DNA from: Alkaliphilus transvaalensis ATCC 700919
GTDB lineage: Bacteria > Bacillota > Clostridia > Peptostreptococcales > Natronincolaceae
Reading direction: 5' to 3'
NCBI RefSeq assembly: GCF_000621485.1
Contig: NZ_KK211287.1
Coordinates: 158,427 to 222,426 of the forward strand
DNA: 64,000 nt
The position numbers were made by a program, and so were the translations under genes. Below the pieces are notes generated by a model. That model saw only the letters and a program-made list of their open reading frames with translations. It was not told the DNA's origin and made no database searches. The first letter of the stretch is position 1. Each line of letters opens with the position of its first letter. Below are positions 16,834 to 25,607 of this stretch, in pieces.

Positions 16834-17508
16834 TTATTTTACGAACGTCAGGTACCCGTCTTTCATACCCCATACTTCATCCGCAACAGAAGATACCTTC
16901 TTGGAATGGGTAACGATTATTACGCATTTATCCTCATTATGGGCCAGTGATGTTAATATAGATAAAATGTTATCTTCCGTATCAGTATCTAAGTTACCAG
17001 TGGGTTCATCTGCAATAATAATGTCAGGGTTATGAGATAAAGCTCTTGCTATACCAACTCTCTGTTGTTCGCCCCCGGAAAGCTTTAGGACTTTACGGTC
17101 AGCGGTTTCCTTATTAATTCCGACTTTTTCAAGCAGCATATATGCCACTTTTTTCTTATTTTTTTCCTTTGTTTTGCTAATGCACATCGACAACACAATA
17201 TTTTCAACAGCTGTAACGTTTGTTAAAAGATTATAGCCCTGAAATATAACGCCAATACTTTCAGCTCTGTATTTATCACGGTCAATCTTAGCAAGTGGAT
17301 TGCCGTCAAAATTTATTGCGCCGTCGGTACAATTATCAAGCCCTGAAATCAGAGACAAGAGGGTAGTCTTTCCTGAACCTGACTTACCCATAATCACATG
17401 GAGCTTACCACTTTTAAACTCTGCCGAAACCTTTTTTAATACGTTTTTTGTTGTGCTGCTATATTTATAAGATACATTTTCAATTGTTAATAGACTCATG
17501 ATGTTCAC
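16834..17508 (-). CDS. ABC transporter ATPase (MacB/LolD type)
   Basis: A 224-residue ATPase with Walker A GKSGSGKTT (about residue 41), signature LSGGEQQRVGIARAL and Walker B IIIADEPTGNLD. The size and sequence fit the ATPases that pair with FtsX-like permeases for lipoprotein or peptide extrusion. It starts one base after its permease partner and belongs to the regulon of the two-component system at 21.5-23.3 kb. Confidence 0.93.
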   Translation of the reverse strand: MNIMSLLTIENVSYKYSSTTKNVLKKVSAEFKSGKLHVIMGKSGSGKTTLLSLISGLDNCTDGAINFDGNPLAKIDRDKYRAESIGVIFQGYNLLTNVTAVENIVLSMCISKTKEKNKKKVAYMLLEKVGINKETADRKVLKLSGGEQQRVGIARALSHNPDIIIADEPTGNLDTDTEDNILSILTSLAHNEDKCVIIVTHSKKVSSVADEVWGMKDGYLTFVK

Positions 17509-17509
17509 C

Positions 17510-18922
17510 TTAGTTCCTTTCTGACAGTATTTTTATCGGTTCATATTTTGTGATATACATTATACCTGCAACACTTGATATACCTGCCAAGACAAGAGAG
17601 ATAAAAATAATCTGTATAATAGCGTCCCCACTTAAACTTACCTGAAGCTCTGAAAGTGGTTTGGCGTCTGATGAAAATGTTGGAGCGCCAACTCCTGTTC
17701 TGCCCGTATTTGCTAAACCGCCATTCGAATTATTGTTTTCAGCAGCAAGTTCAATTTGATTTGAAAGCAAATTGTCCGCCACAGGTTGAGATGCTGCTAA
17801 GCCTACGCCTAAACCAAGTATCAAACATAGCACTGTGATAACAAGCATTTCTGTAAGCAGTCCAAAAGCAACCTTACCATTTTTCATACCCATTGCACGA
17901 AGGACTCCGATTTCATATTTACGTTCTCGAATCGCAAGAGTTGATAAAAGAATAAGAACCATTGAACCGAGTATCAATACAACAATCAAGAAGGTATTTG
18001 TTACCTTGGCAAGTCCTTCAACAGGCCCTACAACTTTTTTATATCCCGCTTCGTCGGTGACAACATTGTAATAATCAGCCAACCCCATTTCCCTAAGTTC
18101 TTTTTCATAAGCAGAAAGCAGTGTAGGGTCTTTCAAGAAATATTGCGCTGAAACACGGCCATCAGCAGTAAACATTTCCATATTAATGGCCGTATCAAAA
18201 CTGGTAAGAATCTCGTTATTTCTATTTTCCATAGAAGATATTACTTCAAGATTTGAGCCAAGCATAGTATTGTCCATATAAATACCTGTAATAGTCAATC
18301 TATGAGTCATTGGGTCATTTTTGTAATAACTGTCTACCTCAATGGTATCACCAACAGATAAGTTGTTAAGGTCTGCATACTGTTGGCTGACAATACATTC
18401 GTTGAGATTTTTGTACATTTCACCGCTGATAATTCTACGTGTTCCATTTTTGAAGTCGTTGTCTACTTCTAAGTTGTCCATCGCAACTATTTTACCTTTT
18501 ATTGGAACTATTTCAGGGTTTTTTGTACCATCCGCCCTTGTCGCACCACTTAGAAAATTTGAAATAAAATTATCCATTTCGCTTTCACTGAGGGAAGATA
18601 GATTTCTTGGTGAAATATCAATTGTTGCCAAAAGATTTACGCTCTGCAACAATTCAGACTTTCCAAAATCTATTTGCTGTTGTGGTGTTAGTTTTTTGTA
18701 GCCCTCAGCCACCTTTTTGCTTTGAAGCATTTCGAAATTTGTTTCAATAGAAACCTCAGCACCAAATCTTGACTTATAATCTGTAATGATAGCAGATGTT
18801 GTTGTATTAATAATAATAGACACAGCTGTCGTGAGAATAATGGCAAAAATGATGATGGCCATTAAAATGTTTCTGCCCTTATTTCTGCCGATGTTCTTAA
18901 CGGCATTTGTAATAATGTACAT
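17510..18922 (-). CDS. FtsX-like ABC permease
   Basis: A 470-residue MacB-type permease. One membrane helix near residues 19-40 is followed by a large extracytoplasmic domain of about 270 residues, then three helices (about 305-330, 350-375 and 440-460) with the conserved ERKYEIGVLRAMGMKNGKV. It forms a mechanotransmission-type transporter with the downstream ATPase. Its promoter carries the same direct-repeat activator site as two other operons nearby. Confidence 0.92.
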   Translation of the reverse strand: MYIITNAVKNIGRNKGRNILMAIIIFAIILTTAVSIIINTTTSAIITDYKSRFGAEVSIETNFEMLQSKKVAEGYKKLTPQQQIDFGKSELLQSVNLLATIDISPRNLSSLSESEMDNFISNFLSGATRADGTKNPEIVPIKGKIVAMDNLEVDNDFKNGTRRIISGEMYKNLNECIVSQQYADLNNLSVGDTIEVDSYYKNDPMTHRLTITGIYMDNTMLGSNLEVISSMENRNNEILTSFDTAINMEMFTADGRVSAQYFLKDPTLLSAYEKELREMGLADYYNVVTDEAGYKKVVGPVEGLAKVTNTFLIVVLILGSMVLILLSTLAIRERKYEIGVLRAMGMKNGKVAFGLLTEMLVITVLCLILGLGVGLAASQPVADNLLSNQIELAAENNNSNGGLANTGRTGVGAPTFSSDAKPLSELQVSLSGDAIIQIIFISLVLAGISSVAGIMYITKYEPIKILSERN

Positions 18923-18967
18923 TGTTTGGTCTCTCCTTTAATCAGTATTTGTTTATTAACATAACAT

Positions 18968-19001
18968 AGTATAGCAAATGTATTGTTAGGTTTTCGTTAG
19001 G
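18968..19001 (-). promoter_or_regulatory. Response-regulator promoter, site 1
   Basis: On the minus strand CCTAACG-AAAA-CCTAACA (19001-18984) is followed after exactly 10 bases by TATACT (18973-18968). There is no -35 box. The same layout recurs at 21282-21315 and 23359-23392. Confidence 0.7.
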
Positions 19002-19110
19002 TATTCATGATTACTTGCTGAAAGGGTCTTGATATTATCTATCTGACAGATCGTGGTTGGGTCATTTATTATTTGAGTGTTTTCTTTATTTCGCCAAGTT
19101 CGTACTGTAT

Positions 19111-19998
19111 TTACATTTGACCTTGAAATTCGCTGTCAGGCTTTCTTGATTTTAGGCAAAAACCTGATGTAATTGCACCTTTTTTACACGCTTTTTTACA
19201 TTCACCGCAACGAATACATTCTGGCGAGTTAATGTTTTTTGTGATTTCTACGTTCATGTTACACTTTCTTTCACAAATCTTACAGCCATTGCATATTTCT
19301 TTAGCAACATTCATTTGGTAAAAACTTAACCCGTTAAAAAACGAGTAGATTGCCCCTAATGGACAGATATATTTGCAAAATGGACGATAAGTAAAAACTG
19401 AAGTAAGCATGATAAAAATCAACACTCCCATCTTCCAATTAAAGAGAAACCCTAACATGCTCCTTAAACCTTCATTTTTCATTATCAAGGGGATACCACC
19501 TTCCAAGGTTCCCGCTGGGCATATCCATTGGCAGAAATATGGCGGTGCAATGCCAAACTGATTGACCAAGAATTTCGGTAGCACAATTACAGCCACCAAC
19601 AATACGATGTATTTCAACCACCGCATAGGAACGTCAACTTTTGGAGGGATTTTTAATTTGGGTACCTTAATCTTATATAACAAGTCTTGAATAAACCCGA
19701 ACATACATAGAAAACCGCAAATAAGACGCCCCAGGGTAACTCCAAAGAAAATTATTATTCCGATGACATAGAATGAAAAATTATGCTTATTTCCTCCAAT
19801 TACTGCTTGCAATGCCCCTATGGGGCAAGAACCTATGGCGCCGGGGCAGGAGTAACAGTTAAGCCCCGGAACGCACACAAGTTTACTTTTTCCTCTCCAA
19901 ATCTTTCCTGTAAAAAAACCTTTAATATTGGCGTTGGCAATAATTGCAGCTAATGCTTGAATAAAGGGACGGCTCTTTATCAAATTTATAATTTCCAT
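19111..19998 (-). CDS. NapH-like 4Fe-4S membrane protein
   Basis: The start is the ATG at 19998, after GGGGTGA, which overlaps the end of the preceding mini-gene. The 295-residue protein has five or so membrane helices, cysteine motifs CPGLNCYSCPGAIGSCP and CQWICPAGTLEGG facing the core, and two C-terminal 4Fe-4S clusters (CNGCKICERKC and CIRCGECKKAC). NapH/CcoG-like proteins move electrons across or along the membrane. Together with the CXXC mini-protein and the TlpA-like lipoprotein it may supply reducing power to an extracytoplasmic thiol system. Confidence 0.88.
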   Translation of the reverse strand: MEIINLIKSRPFIQALAAIIANANIKGFFTGKIWRGKSKLVCVPGLNCYSCPGAIGSCPIGALQAVIGGNKHNFSFYVIGIIIFFGVTLGRLICGFLCMFGFIQDLLYKIKVPKLKIPPKVDVPMRWLKYIVLLVAVIVLPKFLVNQFGIAPPYFCQWICPAGTLEGGIPLIMKNEGLRSMLGFLFNWKMGVLIFIMLTSVFTYRPFCKYICPLGAIYSFFNGLSFYQMNVAKEICNGCKICERKCNMNVEITKNINSPECIRCGECKKACKKGAITSGFCLKSRKPDSEFQGQM

Positions 19999-20002
19999 CG
20001 AG

Positions 20003-20149
20003 TCACCCCAATCCAATACACTCAAAGCAAATGTTTATAGCTTTCTTCAGTACAACCGAATGCTCCTCCCGCAAAACGCCAAATGTAATAAATAGTATTG
20101 AAGTGATAAATAATCCATATTTGCTATAAAGATTTATACGCTCTATCAT
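20003..20149 (-). CDS. CXXC motif mini-protein (CD1871A-like)
   Basis: A 48-residue protein that starts with an ATG overlapping the TGA of the TlpA-like gene (ATGA) and ends 4 bases before the NapH-like start. It has one membrane helix (YGLFITSILFITFGVL) followed by VVLKKAINICFECIGLG with a CxxC pair. It resembles the small CD1871A-type CXXC proteins found beside NapH-like and thioredoxin-like genes in clostridia. It may shuttle disulfide reducing equivalents between the two partners. Confidence 0.82.
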   Translation of the reverse strand: MIERINLYSKYGLFITSILFITFGVLREEHSVVLKKAINICFECIGLG

Positions 20150-21240
20150 TTTCCTGTCCCTCCCTTTTCGTCACCTGCGTCTCCCAATCGTTCTTCGATC
20201 ATTTTCAAATAATTTTCAGCAGGGTTTCTGCCGGGAACCCCAAGCTCTGGGTCACCTACAATATTTCCGTTTCGATCAAAAAATATGGTTGTAGGGTATC
20301 CGGTAACTTCTTTGAGCAGCGATTGCTCTAACTGTTCGTTTGGGTAGAGCGTTTGGAATGTGCAACCTAATTCGTCCATAATTTCCATTGCAAGTTCCGA
20401 TTCTTCATTGGCATCGGCGCAAATTGTAATCATATTTACATTAGCGGGCAGCATCTCATAAAGCTTTTGTAGATCTGGCATTTCATTTACACAAGGTCCA
20501 CACCATGTTGTCCAAACATTAACCATAGTAAGGTCATATTCAGCAAGGTTATCTTGTGTAAAATCATCGCCGCTAAGTGTCTTTGTACTGAAACTATTCA
20601 TGTTTACATCTGAAGACAGCTTTTCTATTTCAGCAGGGAACAGACAGATGCTGTTTTTAAGAGATTCACTTGCAGATAGCAGTTTCTCAATATTGGATTT
20701 ATCAGCATCTGTCGGTGAACTTTTGGAATAATCATCATTGTATGCGAAATAATATGTATCTTCACCGAATGTGGTAATAGGGTCTACATGTGGAAACAAA
20801 CTATTAATCCGTTCCAATTCCATCTCAGCATCTTCATCCTTGGCAGGAATCCGCAAAATAGCAAAACATTGAAAAATACCGTTTCTTAGAGCTTCCATTT
20901 CTTCTTCCTCACTGGCGTTGGAATTCTCCGTTTCTGAAATCCTCTCAGAAAGATACATAAAAAAAATGGAATACTGTGAACCTACATAACTAAAATTTCC
21001 GCTGTCACTTAAGTCCTTCATAGCTTGCGGCAGAGTGAATCCAAAACCTAACTTGTTAAACACTATACCATTGGCGTGATCAAAATTGCTATTGCTGATA
21101 GTCTTCATTCCAGAATCACCATATTGCTTGTTGGTAAAAACTGCATCCTTGCTATCCTTACATGAGGTAAGAAAAGTCAGCATTACTAAAGACACAATCA
21201 TCAGAGCTATGCACTTTTTAAACATTCTTTTTTGTTTCAT
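20146..21240 (-). CDS. TlpA/ResA-like thioredoxin lipoprotein
   Basis: A 364-residue lipoprotein: signal peptide with lipobox LTSC at residue 27, an unassigned domain of about 190 residues, and a C-terminal thioredoxin-like domain with VNVWTTWCGPCVNEMPDLQKL and the cis-Pro segment VTGYPTTIF. It should act outside the membrane as a disulfide reductase or as a thiol-dependent partner. It heads a three-gene operon with the CXXC mini-protein and NapH-like protein, and its promoter has the response-regulator site. Confidence 0.9.
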   Translation of the reverse strand: MKQKRMFKKCIALMIVSLVMLTFLTSCKDSKDAVFTNKQYGDSGMKTISNSNFDHANGIVFNKLGFGFTLPQAMKDLSDSGNFSYVGSQYSIFFMYLSERISETENSNASEEEEMEALRNGIFQCFAILRIPAKDEDAEMELERINSLFPHVDPITTFGEDTYYFAYNDDYSKSSPTDADKSNIEKLLSASESLKNSICLFPAEIEKLSSDVNMNSFSTKTLSGDDFTQDNLAEYDLTMVNVWTTWCGPCVNEMPDLQKLYEMLPANVNMITICADANEESELAMEIMDELGCTFQTLYPNEQLEQSLLKEVTGYPTTIFFDRNGNIVGDPELGVPGRNPAENYLKMIEERLGDAGDEKGGTGK

Positions 21241-21281
21241 TTTCTCTTCTCCTTTATCATTTTATTTGTGAGTCTGTACTC

Positions 21282-21315
21282 AGTATAAAGGAGTGATTGT
21301 TAGATTAACGTTAGG
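21282..21315 (-). promoter_or_regulatory. Response-regulator promoter, site 2
   Basis: CCTAACG-TTAA-TCTAACA (21315-21298), then 10 bases, then TATACT (21287-21282), before the TlpA-like operon. The geometry is identical to site 1. Confidence 0.7.
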
Positions 21316-21337
21316 GAATAGAATAAGGCACAAAAAA

Positions 21338-21362
21338 ACGGACAACTTCATTCGTTGACCGT
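21338..21362 (-). terminator. Terminator after the sensor kinase region
   Basis: ACGGTCAAC/GTTGTCCGT stem followed by T7 on the minus strand. It separates the regulator-kinase unit from the TlpA-like operon, which then needs its own promoter. Confidence 0.75.
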
Positions 21363-21503
21363 CTTATCATTACGTAGAAATGCTGTGAATTATTATAAAA
21401 GTTATTTTACAGAATCAAGTATTAAAGAGAAAAGAATTTTTGTTATAAGTTTTTATCGCCATTATAAAATGTCTTGACTCGACTTTTATAAAGCCAATTT
21501 TTT

Positions 21504-22652
21504 TTATTGGGGAAGCTGTATTGAGATTTTTGTACCTTTCACATTTTCACTGGAAACGCTGATTGTTCCGCCATGCCTTTCTATGATGGTTTTTACAATA
21601 GATAAGCCTAGTCCTGAGCCAGCAATTTTTCGAGAACGTGAGCCATCTACCCGATAGAAAGCATCAAATATAAAGGGTAAATACTCAGCTGGAATTCCTA
21701 TCCCGGTATCTTCAACTTCAATTCTAACACACTTATTTGTTTTGCTTCCATGAACTGTAATACTTCCTTTTTCATGATTATATTTATATGAATTTTCCAT
21801 CAGGTTAAAAAAAGCTCTGTAGAGAAGCGCCGCGTTTCCATAGAATGATATAGCGTCACATTCAATATTATAAGTGATTCTGCGATGTTCATATATCGGA
21901 GACAACTCATCAAATATTGTTTCAAACATGGCATCTAAATACACTTCTTCCTTTAATTCATCAGCCTCTTCATTTGGAGAAGCTAGAATTAATAAATCAT
22001 TTACTACTTGCGTCAGCCTATCAACACTTGCTTCCATCATATGGGCGTTTTCCTTATATTCGTCCAATGTGGTGAATTTGTCTATTTTAAGCACCTGTAT
22101 CCCCGCTTTCATTGTTGCAAGGGGTGTTTTTAGCTCATGTGCGGCACTTGCCGAGAAGCGTTTTTGCCTGTTAAATGCTTCTTCTAATCGCTCAAGAGCT
22201 TGATTGAAACTCTTTGTCAGGCTACTCACTTCGTCATGCGATAAACTTTCAGTTAATCTAAGAGATAAGTCACGTTCATCAATTTCAGACACCTGTTTGC
22301 TCAAATTTTTCACAGGCCGCAAGGCTTCCCCAGAAACAAAATATACAAGCCCCGTTCCGATAGTAGTTAGCGCAAGAAAAAACATTATGCTTTTCAAATC
22401 AAAATCTCTCTTGGCTGTTCTTAAAGCCGTGCCGCTGTTTTCTATTTTGTTATTGTCTATACCTTGAATCACCATATCAACCGAATTATCATCTGTTTTG
22501 GTTATGCTGATTGAATCGTATATTAAAGGCATAAGGGTTTTTTGCGCGTTTAATATGGAAAAGACGGTCAATGCTGAGGAACATATTACCAGCACTATGG
22601 CTGTGAGTATTGTAATTCGCCATTGTAAAGTTAATTTCATAAATAACTTCAT
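21504..22652 (-). CDS. Sensor histidine kinase
   Basis: A 382-residue membrane kinase: helices near residues 14-33 and 92-110, a short outer loop, HAMP, the phospho-acceptor SAAHELKTPLATMKAG (His about 169), and an ATPase domain with NLMENSYKYN, DTGIGIP and GSGLGLSIVK. Its gene overlaps that of the upstream response regulator by 4 bases. The periplasmic loop of about 55 residues is too small to suggest a ligand. Confidence 0.92.
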   Translation of the reverse strand: MKLFMKLTLQWRITILTAIVLVICSSALTVFSILNAQKTLMPLIYDSISITKTDDNSVDMVIQGIDNNKIENSGTALRTAKRDFDLKSIMFFLALTTIGTGLVYFVSGEALRPVKNLSKQVSEIDERDLSLRLTESLSHDEVSSLTKSFNQALERLEEAFNRQKRFSASAAHELKTPLATMKAGIQVLKIDKFTTLDEYKENAHMMEASVDRLTQVVNDLLILASPNEEADELKEEVYLDAMFETIFDELSPIYEHRRITYNIECDAISFYGNAALLYRAFFNLMENSYKYNHEKGSITVHGSKTNKCVRIEVEDTGIGIPAEYLPFIFDAFYRVDGSRSRKIAGSGLGLSIVKTIIERHGGTISVSSENVKGTKISIQLPQ

Positions 22653-23326
22653 TCTTGTGCCTCCTCTATGATATAGCCTTGACCGCGGATTGTTTTTATT
22701 ACTTCTTCATTGCTAAAATTATACAGTTTCTTTTTTAGTGTATGAATATGGTACCGCAAGGTATTTGAAAAAGGATCAAATTCACTATCCCATATATGTT
22801 CCACTAACTTTTCGGCGCTGATAATTTTATTCTTGTTCATAATCAGGTATTCAAAAATGTTGTATTCTTTGCGTGTCAAATTCAATACATCGTTATTACA
22901 GATTACCTTTTTAGCATTTGTGTCAATTATAAAATTATTCAACATAATTGTTGTCGGAGTCCCTGAAAAGTTTCGGCGTAGTAAATTTCTGATTCTTGCT
23001 TCTAATTCTCCAAAATCAAAAGGCTTAATAAGATAATCATTTGCACCTTCATCCAGTCCAAGAATCCTCTCGTTAACTTTCGTTCTTGCAGATAATATTA
23101 AAATTTTTTGATCTGAATCTTTTTTACGAATTGTCCTCAATACGTCTAAGCCATCTATTTTCGGGATATTCAAGTCTAAAATGATAATATCGTACTCGTG
23201 GATTTCGTAATGATCTAAGGCTTCTTCGCCATCAAATACTGTATCAACGGCATAGCCTACCTTACGCAGTCCCTTCGCTATAATAGCTGAAAGCATTTCT
23301 TCATCTTCAACAAGCAATATTTTCAT
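22649..23326 (-). CDS. OmpR/PhoB-type response regulator
   Basis: A 225-residue protein with a receiver domain (phospho-acceptor Asp in DIIILDLNIP, about residue 51; Lys in YLIKPFDFGE) and a winged-helix DNA-binding domain (TRKEYNIFEYLIMNKNKIIS). It is the likely binder of the CTAACR direct repeats found before its own gene, the TlpA-like operon and the ABC transporter. Confidence 0.93.
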   Translation of the reverse strand: MKILLVEDEEMLSAIIAKGLRKVGYAVDTVFDGEEALDHYEIHEYDIIILDLNIPKIDGLDVLRTIRKKDSDQKILILSARTKVNERILGLDEGANDYLIKPFDFGELEARIRNLLRRNFSGTPTTIMLNNFIIDTNAKKVICNNDVLNLTRKEYNIFEYLIMNKNKIISAEKLVEHIWDSEFDPFSNTLRYHIHTLKKKLYNFSNEEVIKTIRGQGYIIEEAQE

Positions 23327-23358
23327 AAGAACACCTCTTCATACTAATCATTTTTTAT

Positions 23359-23392
23359 ATTATATCAAAAGCAATGTTAGGTTTTCGTTTGT
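23359..23392 (-). promoter_or_regulatory. Response-regulator promoter, site 3
   Basis: A degenerate first half (ACAAACG) and CCTAACA (23392-23375) are followed after 10 bases by TATAAT (23364-23359). The better -10 and weaker repeat fit a promoter with basal activity and positive autoregulation. Confidence 0.6.
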
Positions 23393-23669
23393 TTTCTTTT
23401 AGTCCAGTACCTGATAGATTTACCTTATCGTACCAGTACCTTTTCTATATTATCCATCAGTGCCTTTGTGAAGTCTTCTTTCTTTTATAGTTTGTATAAT
23501 GCTGGAAGGATACTATTGCCATGATAATCATTAATATCAAAATTGAAGAAATGTATATTTATTATAACAAGTCATGATCAAAATAAAATAAACCTAGCAA
23601 ATTGATTAATTCAAATTATTAGGTTACACTAAGTAACATTTAAACTAAGTCTAACCTAATTATATTATT

Positions 23670-23790
23670 TAACATGTTTTTTAAATTTTGATTTTATAGC
23701 CATTATACTTTCTTGATGATCAAACATCGGATGATAGTTTTTATCAATTTTAATAAAGTATCTAAATTGGTTAAAGCTGATTTTTCTTTA
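23670..23790 (-). pseudogene. Unassigned gene end
   Basis: An open minus-strand stretch reads FRYFIKIDKNYHPMFDHQES and ends KFKKHVK with TAA. There is no start codon and no family I recognise. It lies directly downstream of rumA-like tail C and seems to be part of the decayed block. The rest of 23393-24038 shows no gene. Confidence 0.3.
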
Positions 23791-23810
23791 TTACCAATAA
23801 CTAATGTGCA

Positions 23811-23950
23811 ACAACCTCAGTAATACTTATTACGGCTTCAACATGGCCCGAGTTGATTGCATTAATGTCTGAAGTTGGTTTTTGCCCCCGACGTATGGGA
23901 GAACATATCTACTACTTTTTTGCACTATCGGTAGGAGGAAACATATCCAC
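23811..23950 (-). repeat. rumA-like 3' tail remnant C with doubled DMFP motif
   Basis: The minus strand encodes TVDMFPPTDSAKK, stops, VDMFSHTSG, then INAINSGHVEAVISITE. The intact RlmD ends VDMFPHTPHVECVVLI nearby in the same order. The underlying motif GTAnGnGGAAACATATC occurs twice here (23892 and 23930), 38 bases apart, and once in the intact gene at 38841-38862. Confidence 0.65.
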
Positions 23951-24038
23951 AGTCAATATCGCCATAAAAACCTATCTGTCCGTACAAATGATATCTTTTA
24001 TTTGAACCTATTAGTAGAATCTATCTCAAAAGGGCAAC

Positions 24039-24944
24039 TTAGCGCCCTTCATATTTTTTGTTTTTATACTGGCTGATTAAGTCTACCGCCATAAGACAAG
24101 CAATGTATATCGGAACCATAACTAACAATATTCCATAAAAATCCCGTGTCGCAGTATATGATGTAGTTGTAAATCCTTTAATTATAAACTGACCTAATAG
24201 GTAGGATACCGGTAAAAAGAAGATTTTAATTGTAAAATTTAGCACTTTTTTATTACGATAAAATATAAACATAATTAATCCACAAGTTGTAGCAAATATT
24301 TTGGCAATAAGTGCGTAATAAGATAAGAATAGTCTTGGTAATGTAATAATCCCGCCTCCTGGATTTATATCTCTACCATACATCAATATATCTTCACTTC
24401 CATCTGTCTGGTAATAATATACAGAAACAACATTTTCACCATTTGGATTTAAAATAGTATTATTTGTATTAGACTTTTTTATATTTCTATTCCATATGCT
24501 ATTCCATGTAGTAATGTGATAGACATAACCAGTGCTGTCATCTGTCGGATATCTATCAATGTCATATCCATATACGGTATCCTCAAATTGAGCGAGTACC
24601 GACCCATTTCCAATCTCATTTATTGTTACACTTCTTTCGCTATATGGAATATACTCTGGAGCGGTTAAGAAAGCAATAGTTATAACAAAAAGGATAATTG
24701 AGAGCATCATTGAGAATATTACCGTCTGTATTTTCTTCTTACGTAATGTCGATTTTATCTTTAGTAAAGGAGAGGTATTCCTATCTACTGGCATTTCATT
24801 AAAAGTACGCATCTCATTAAGATAATTCTTGCATTCCTGACACTGCTCAATATGTTCTTCAACCATAGTACATGAGTCATCACTAAGCATATTTTCTAAA
24901 TATAGAGGTAACACATCTTTAATAACATTGCATGTTGCTTTCAT
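24039..24944 (-). CDS. Anti-sigma factor with zf-HC2 domain
   Basis: A 301-residue membrane protein. The N-terminal zinc-binding domain (CNVIKDVLPLYLENMLSD, then HIEQCQEC) should bind the cognate sigma factor. A membrane helix follows at about residues 76-95, then an outer loop, and three more helices toward the C-terminus (about 205-290). The extra helices distinguish it from the anti-sigma at 9.1 kb, so the sensed signal probably differs. It overlaps the sigma gene by one base. Confidence 0.8.
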   Translation of the reverse strand: MKATCNVIKDVLPLYLENMLSDDSCTMVEEHIEQCQECKNYLNEMRTFNEMPVDRNTSPLLKIKSTLRKKKIQTVIFSMMLSIILFVITIAFLTAPEYIPYSERSVTINEIGNGSVLAQFEDTVYGYDIDRYPTDDSTGYVYHITTWNSIWNRNIKKSNTNNTILNPNGENVVSVYYYQTDGSEDILMYGRDINPGGGIITLPRLFLSYYALIAKIFATTCGLIMFIFYRNKKVLNFTIKIFFLPVSYLLGQFIIKGFTTTSYTATRDFYGILLVMVPIYIACLMAVDLISQYKNKKYEGR

Positions 24945-25426
24945 TAATAATCCCTCATTTCTTCTCTAATCTTATTTCTAGCTCTATGAAAAGTGACACA
25001 AGCCCAATTATCTGTTTTTCCAAACAAATTGCCAATCTGCTTAAAGCTCAGCTCTCCAAAAACTCGTAGAGAAAACACTTCCTTATATGGCTCAGATAAG
25101 TTATGGAGAATTTCATGAATTTTCATCGACTCTTCAGATGAAAACACTGATTTTTCTATATCAAAATCATCTTTCTTTTCAGGCACTGAGTCTAGCTCTA
25201 TCAAATTCTTATGTTTTCTTATGTATGAATAATATGAGTTTTTGGCTATTTGAAATAGCCACACCTTGATATCACAATCTCCTTTAAAGCTTTTAATGTA
25301 CTTTATCGCTTTTATAAATGTTTCAGATGTCAAATCTTCTGCTATATGTTTATCTTTTGATAGACTATATATGAAGAAATAAACATCCTTAAAATAGTTA
25401 TTGTAAATCTCCTCAAGTTCTGTCAC
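24944..25426 (-). CDS. ECF RNA polymerase sigma factor (pair 2)
   Basis: A 160-residue ECF sigma with region 2 (DVYFFIYSLSKDKHIAEDLT) and region 4 (YKEVFSLRVFGELSFKQIGN, then DNWACVTFHRARNKIREEM). The region 4 helices are almost the same as those of the sigma at 9.8 kb, so both may read the same promoter. AGGAGGTG precedes the start. Confidence 0.9.
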   Translation of the reverse strand: MTELEEIYNNYFKDVYFFIYSLSKDKHIAEDLTSETFIKAIKYIKSFKGDCDIKVWLFQIAKNSYYSYIRKHKNLIELDSVPEKKDDFDIEKSVFSSEESMKIHEILHNLSEPYKEVFSLRVFGELSFKQIGNLFGKTDNWACVTFHRARNKIREEMRDY

Positions 25427-25445
25427 TTTTTCACCTCCTATCTAT

Positions 25446-25473
25446 AAGACGCACGGGATTTAATAATCTTACA
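25446..25473 (-). promoter_or_regulatory. Putative ECF-type autoregulatory promoter 2
   Basis: TGTAAG (25473-25468) and CGTCTT (25451-25446), 16 bases apart, followed by AT. This copies the layout before the first ECF operon. Confidence 0.55.
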
Positions 25474-25485
25474 ATAAATTTAAAA

Positions 25486-25515
25486 AAATCTCAAAGTTTA
25501 GTAACCTTGAGATTT
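25486..25515 (-). terminator. Terminator after the lipoprotein gene
   Basis: AAATCTCAA/TTGAGATTT stem followed by T4AAATT on the minus strand, just before the ECF promoter. Confidence 0.7.
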
Positions 25516-25607
25516 AAAAATAACCGGATAATGTTTTTATTATGTTGGGGTCAATTAATATTTTAATGTCGGTGGATGATACCAAAGAATTAATGATTTT
25601 TATTTTA

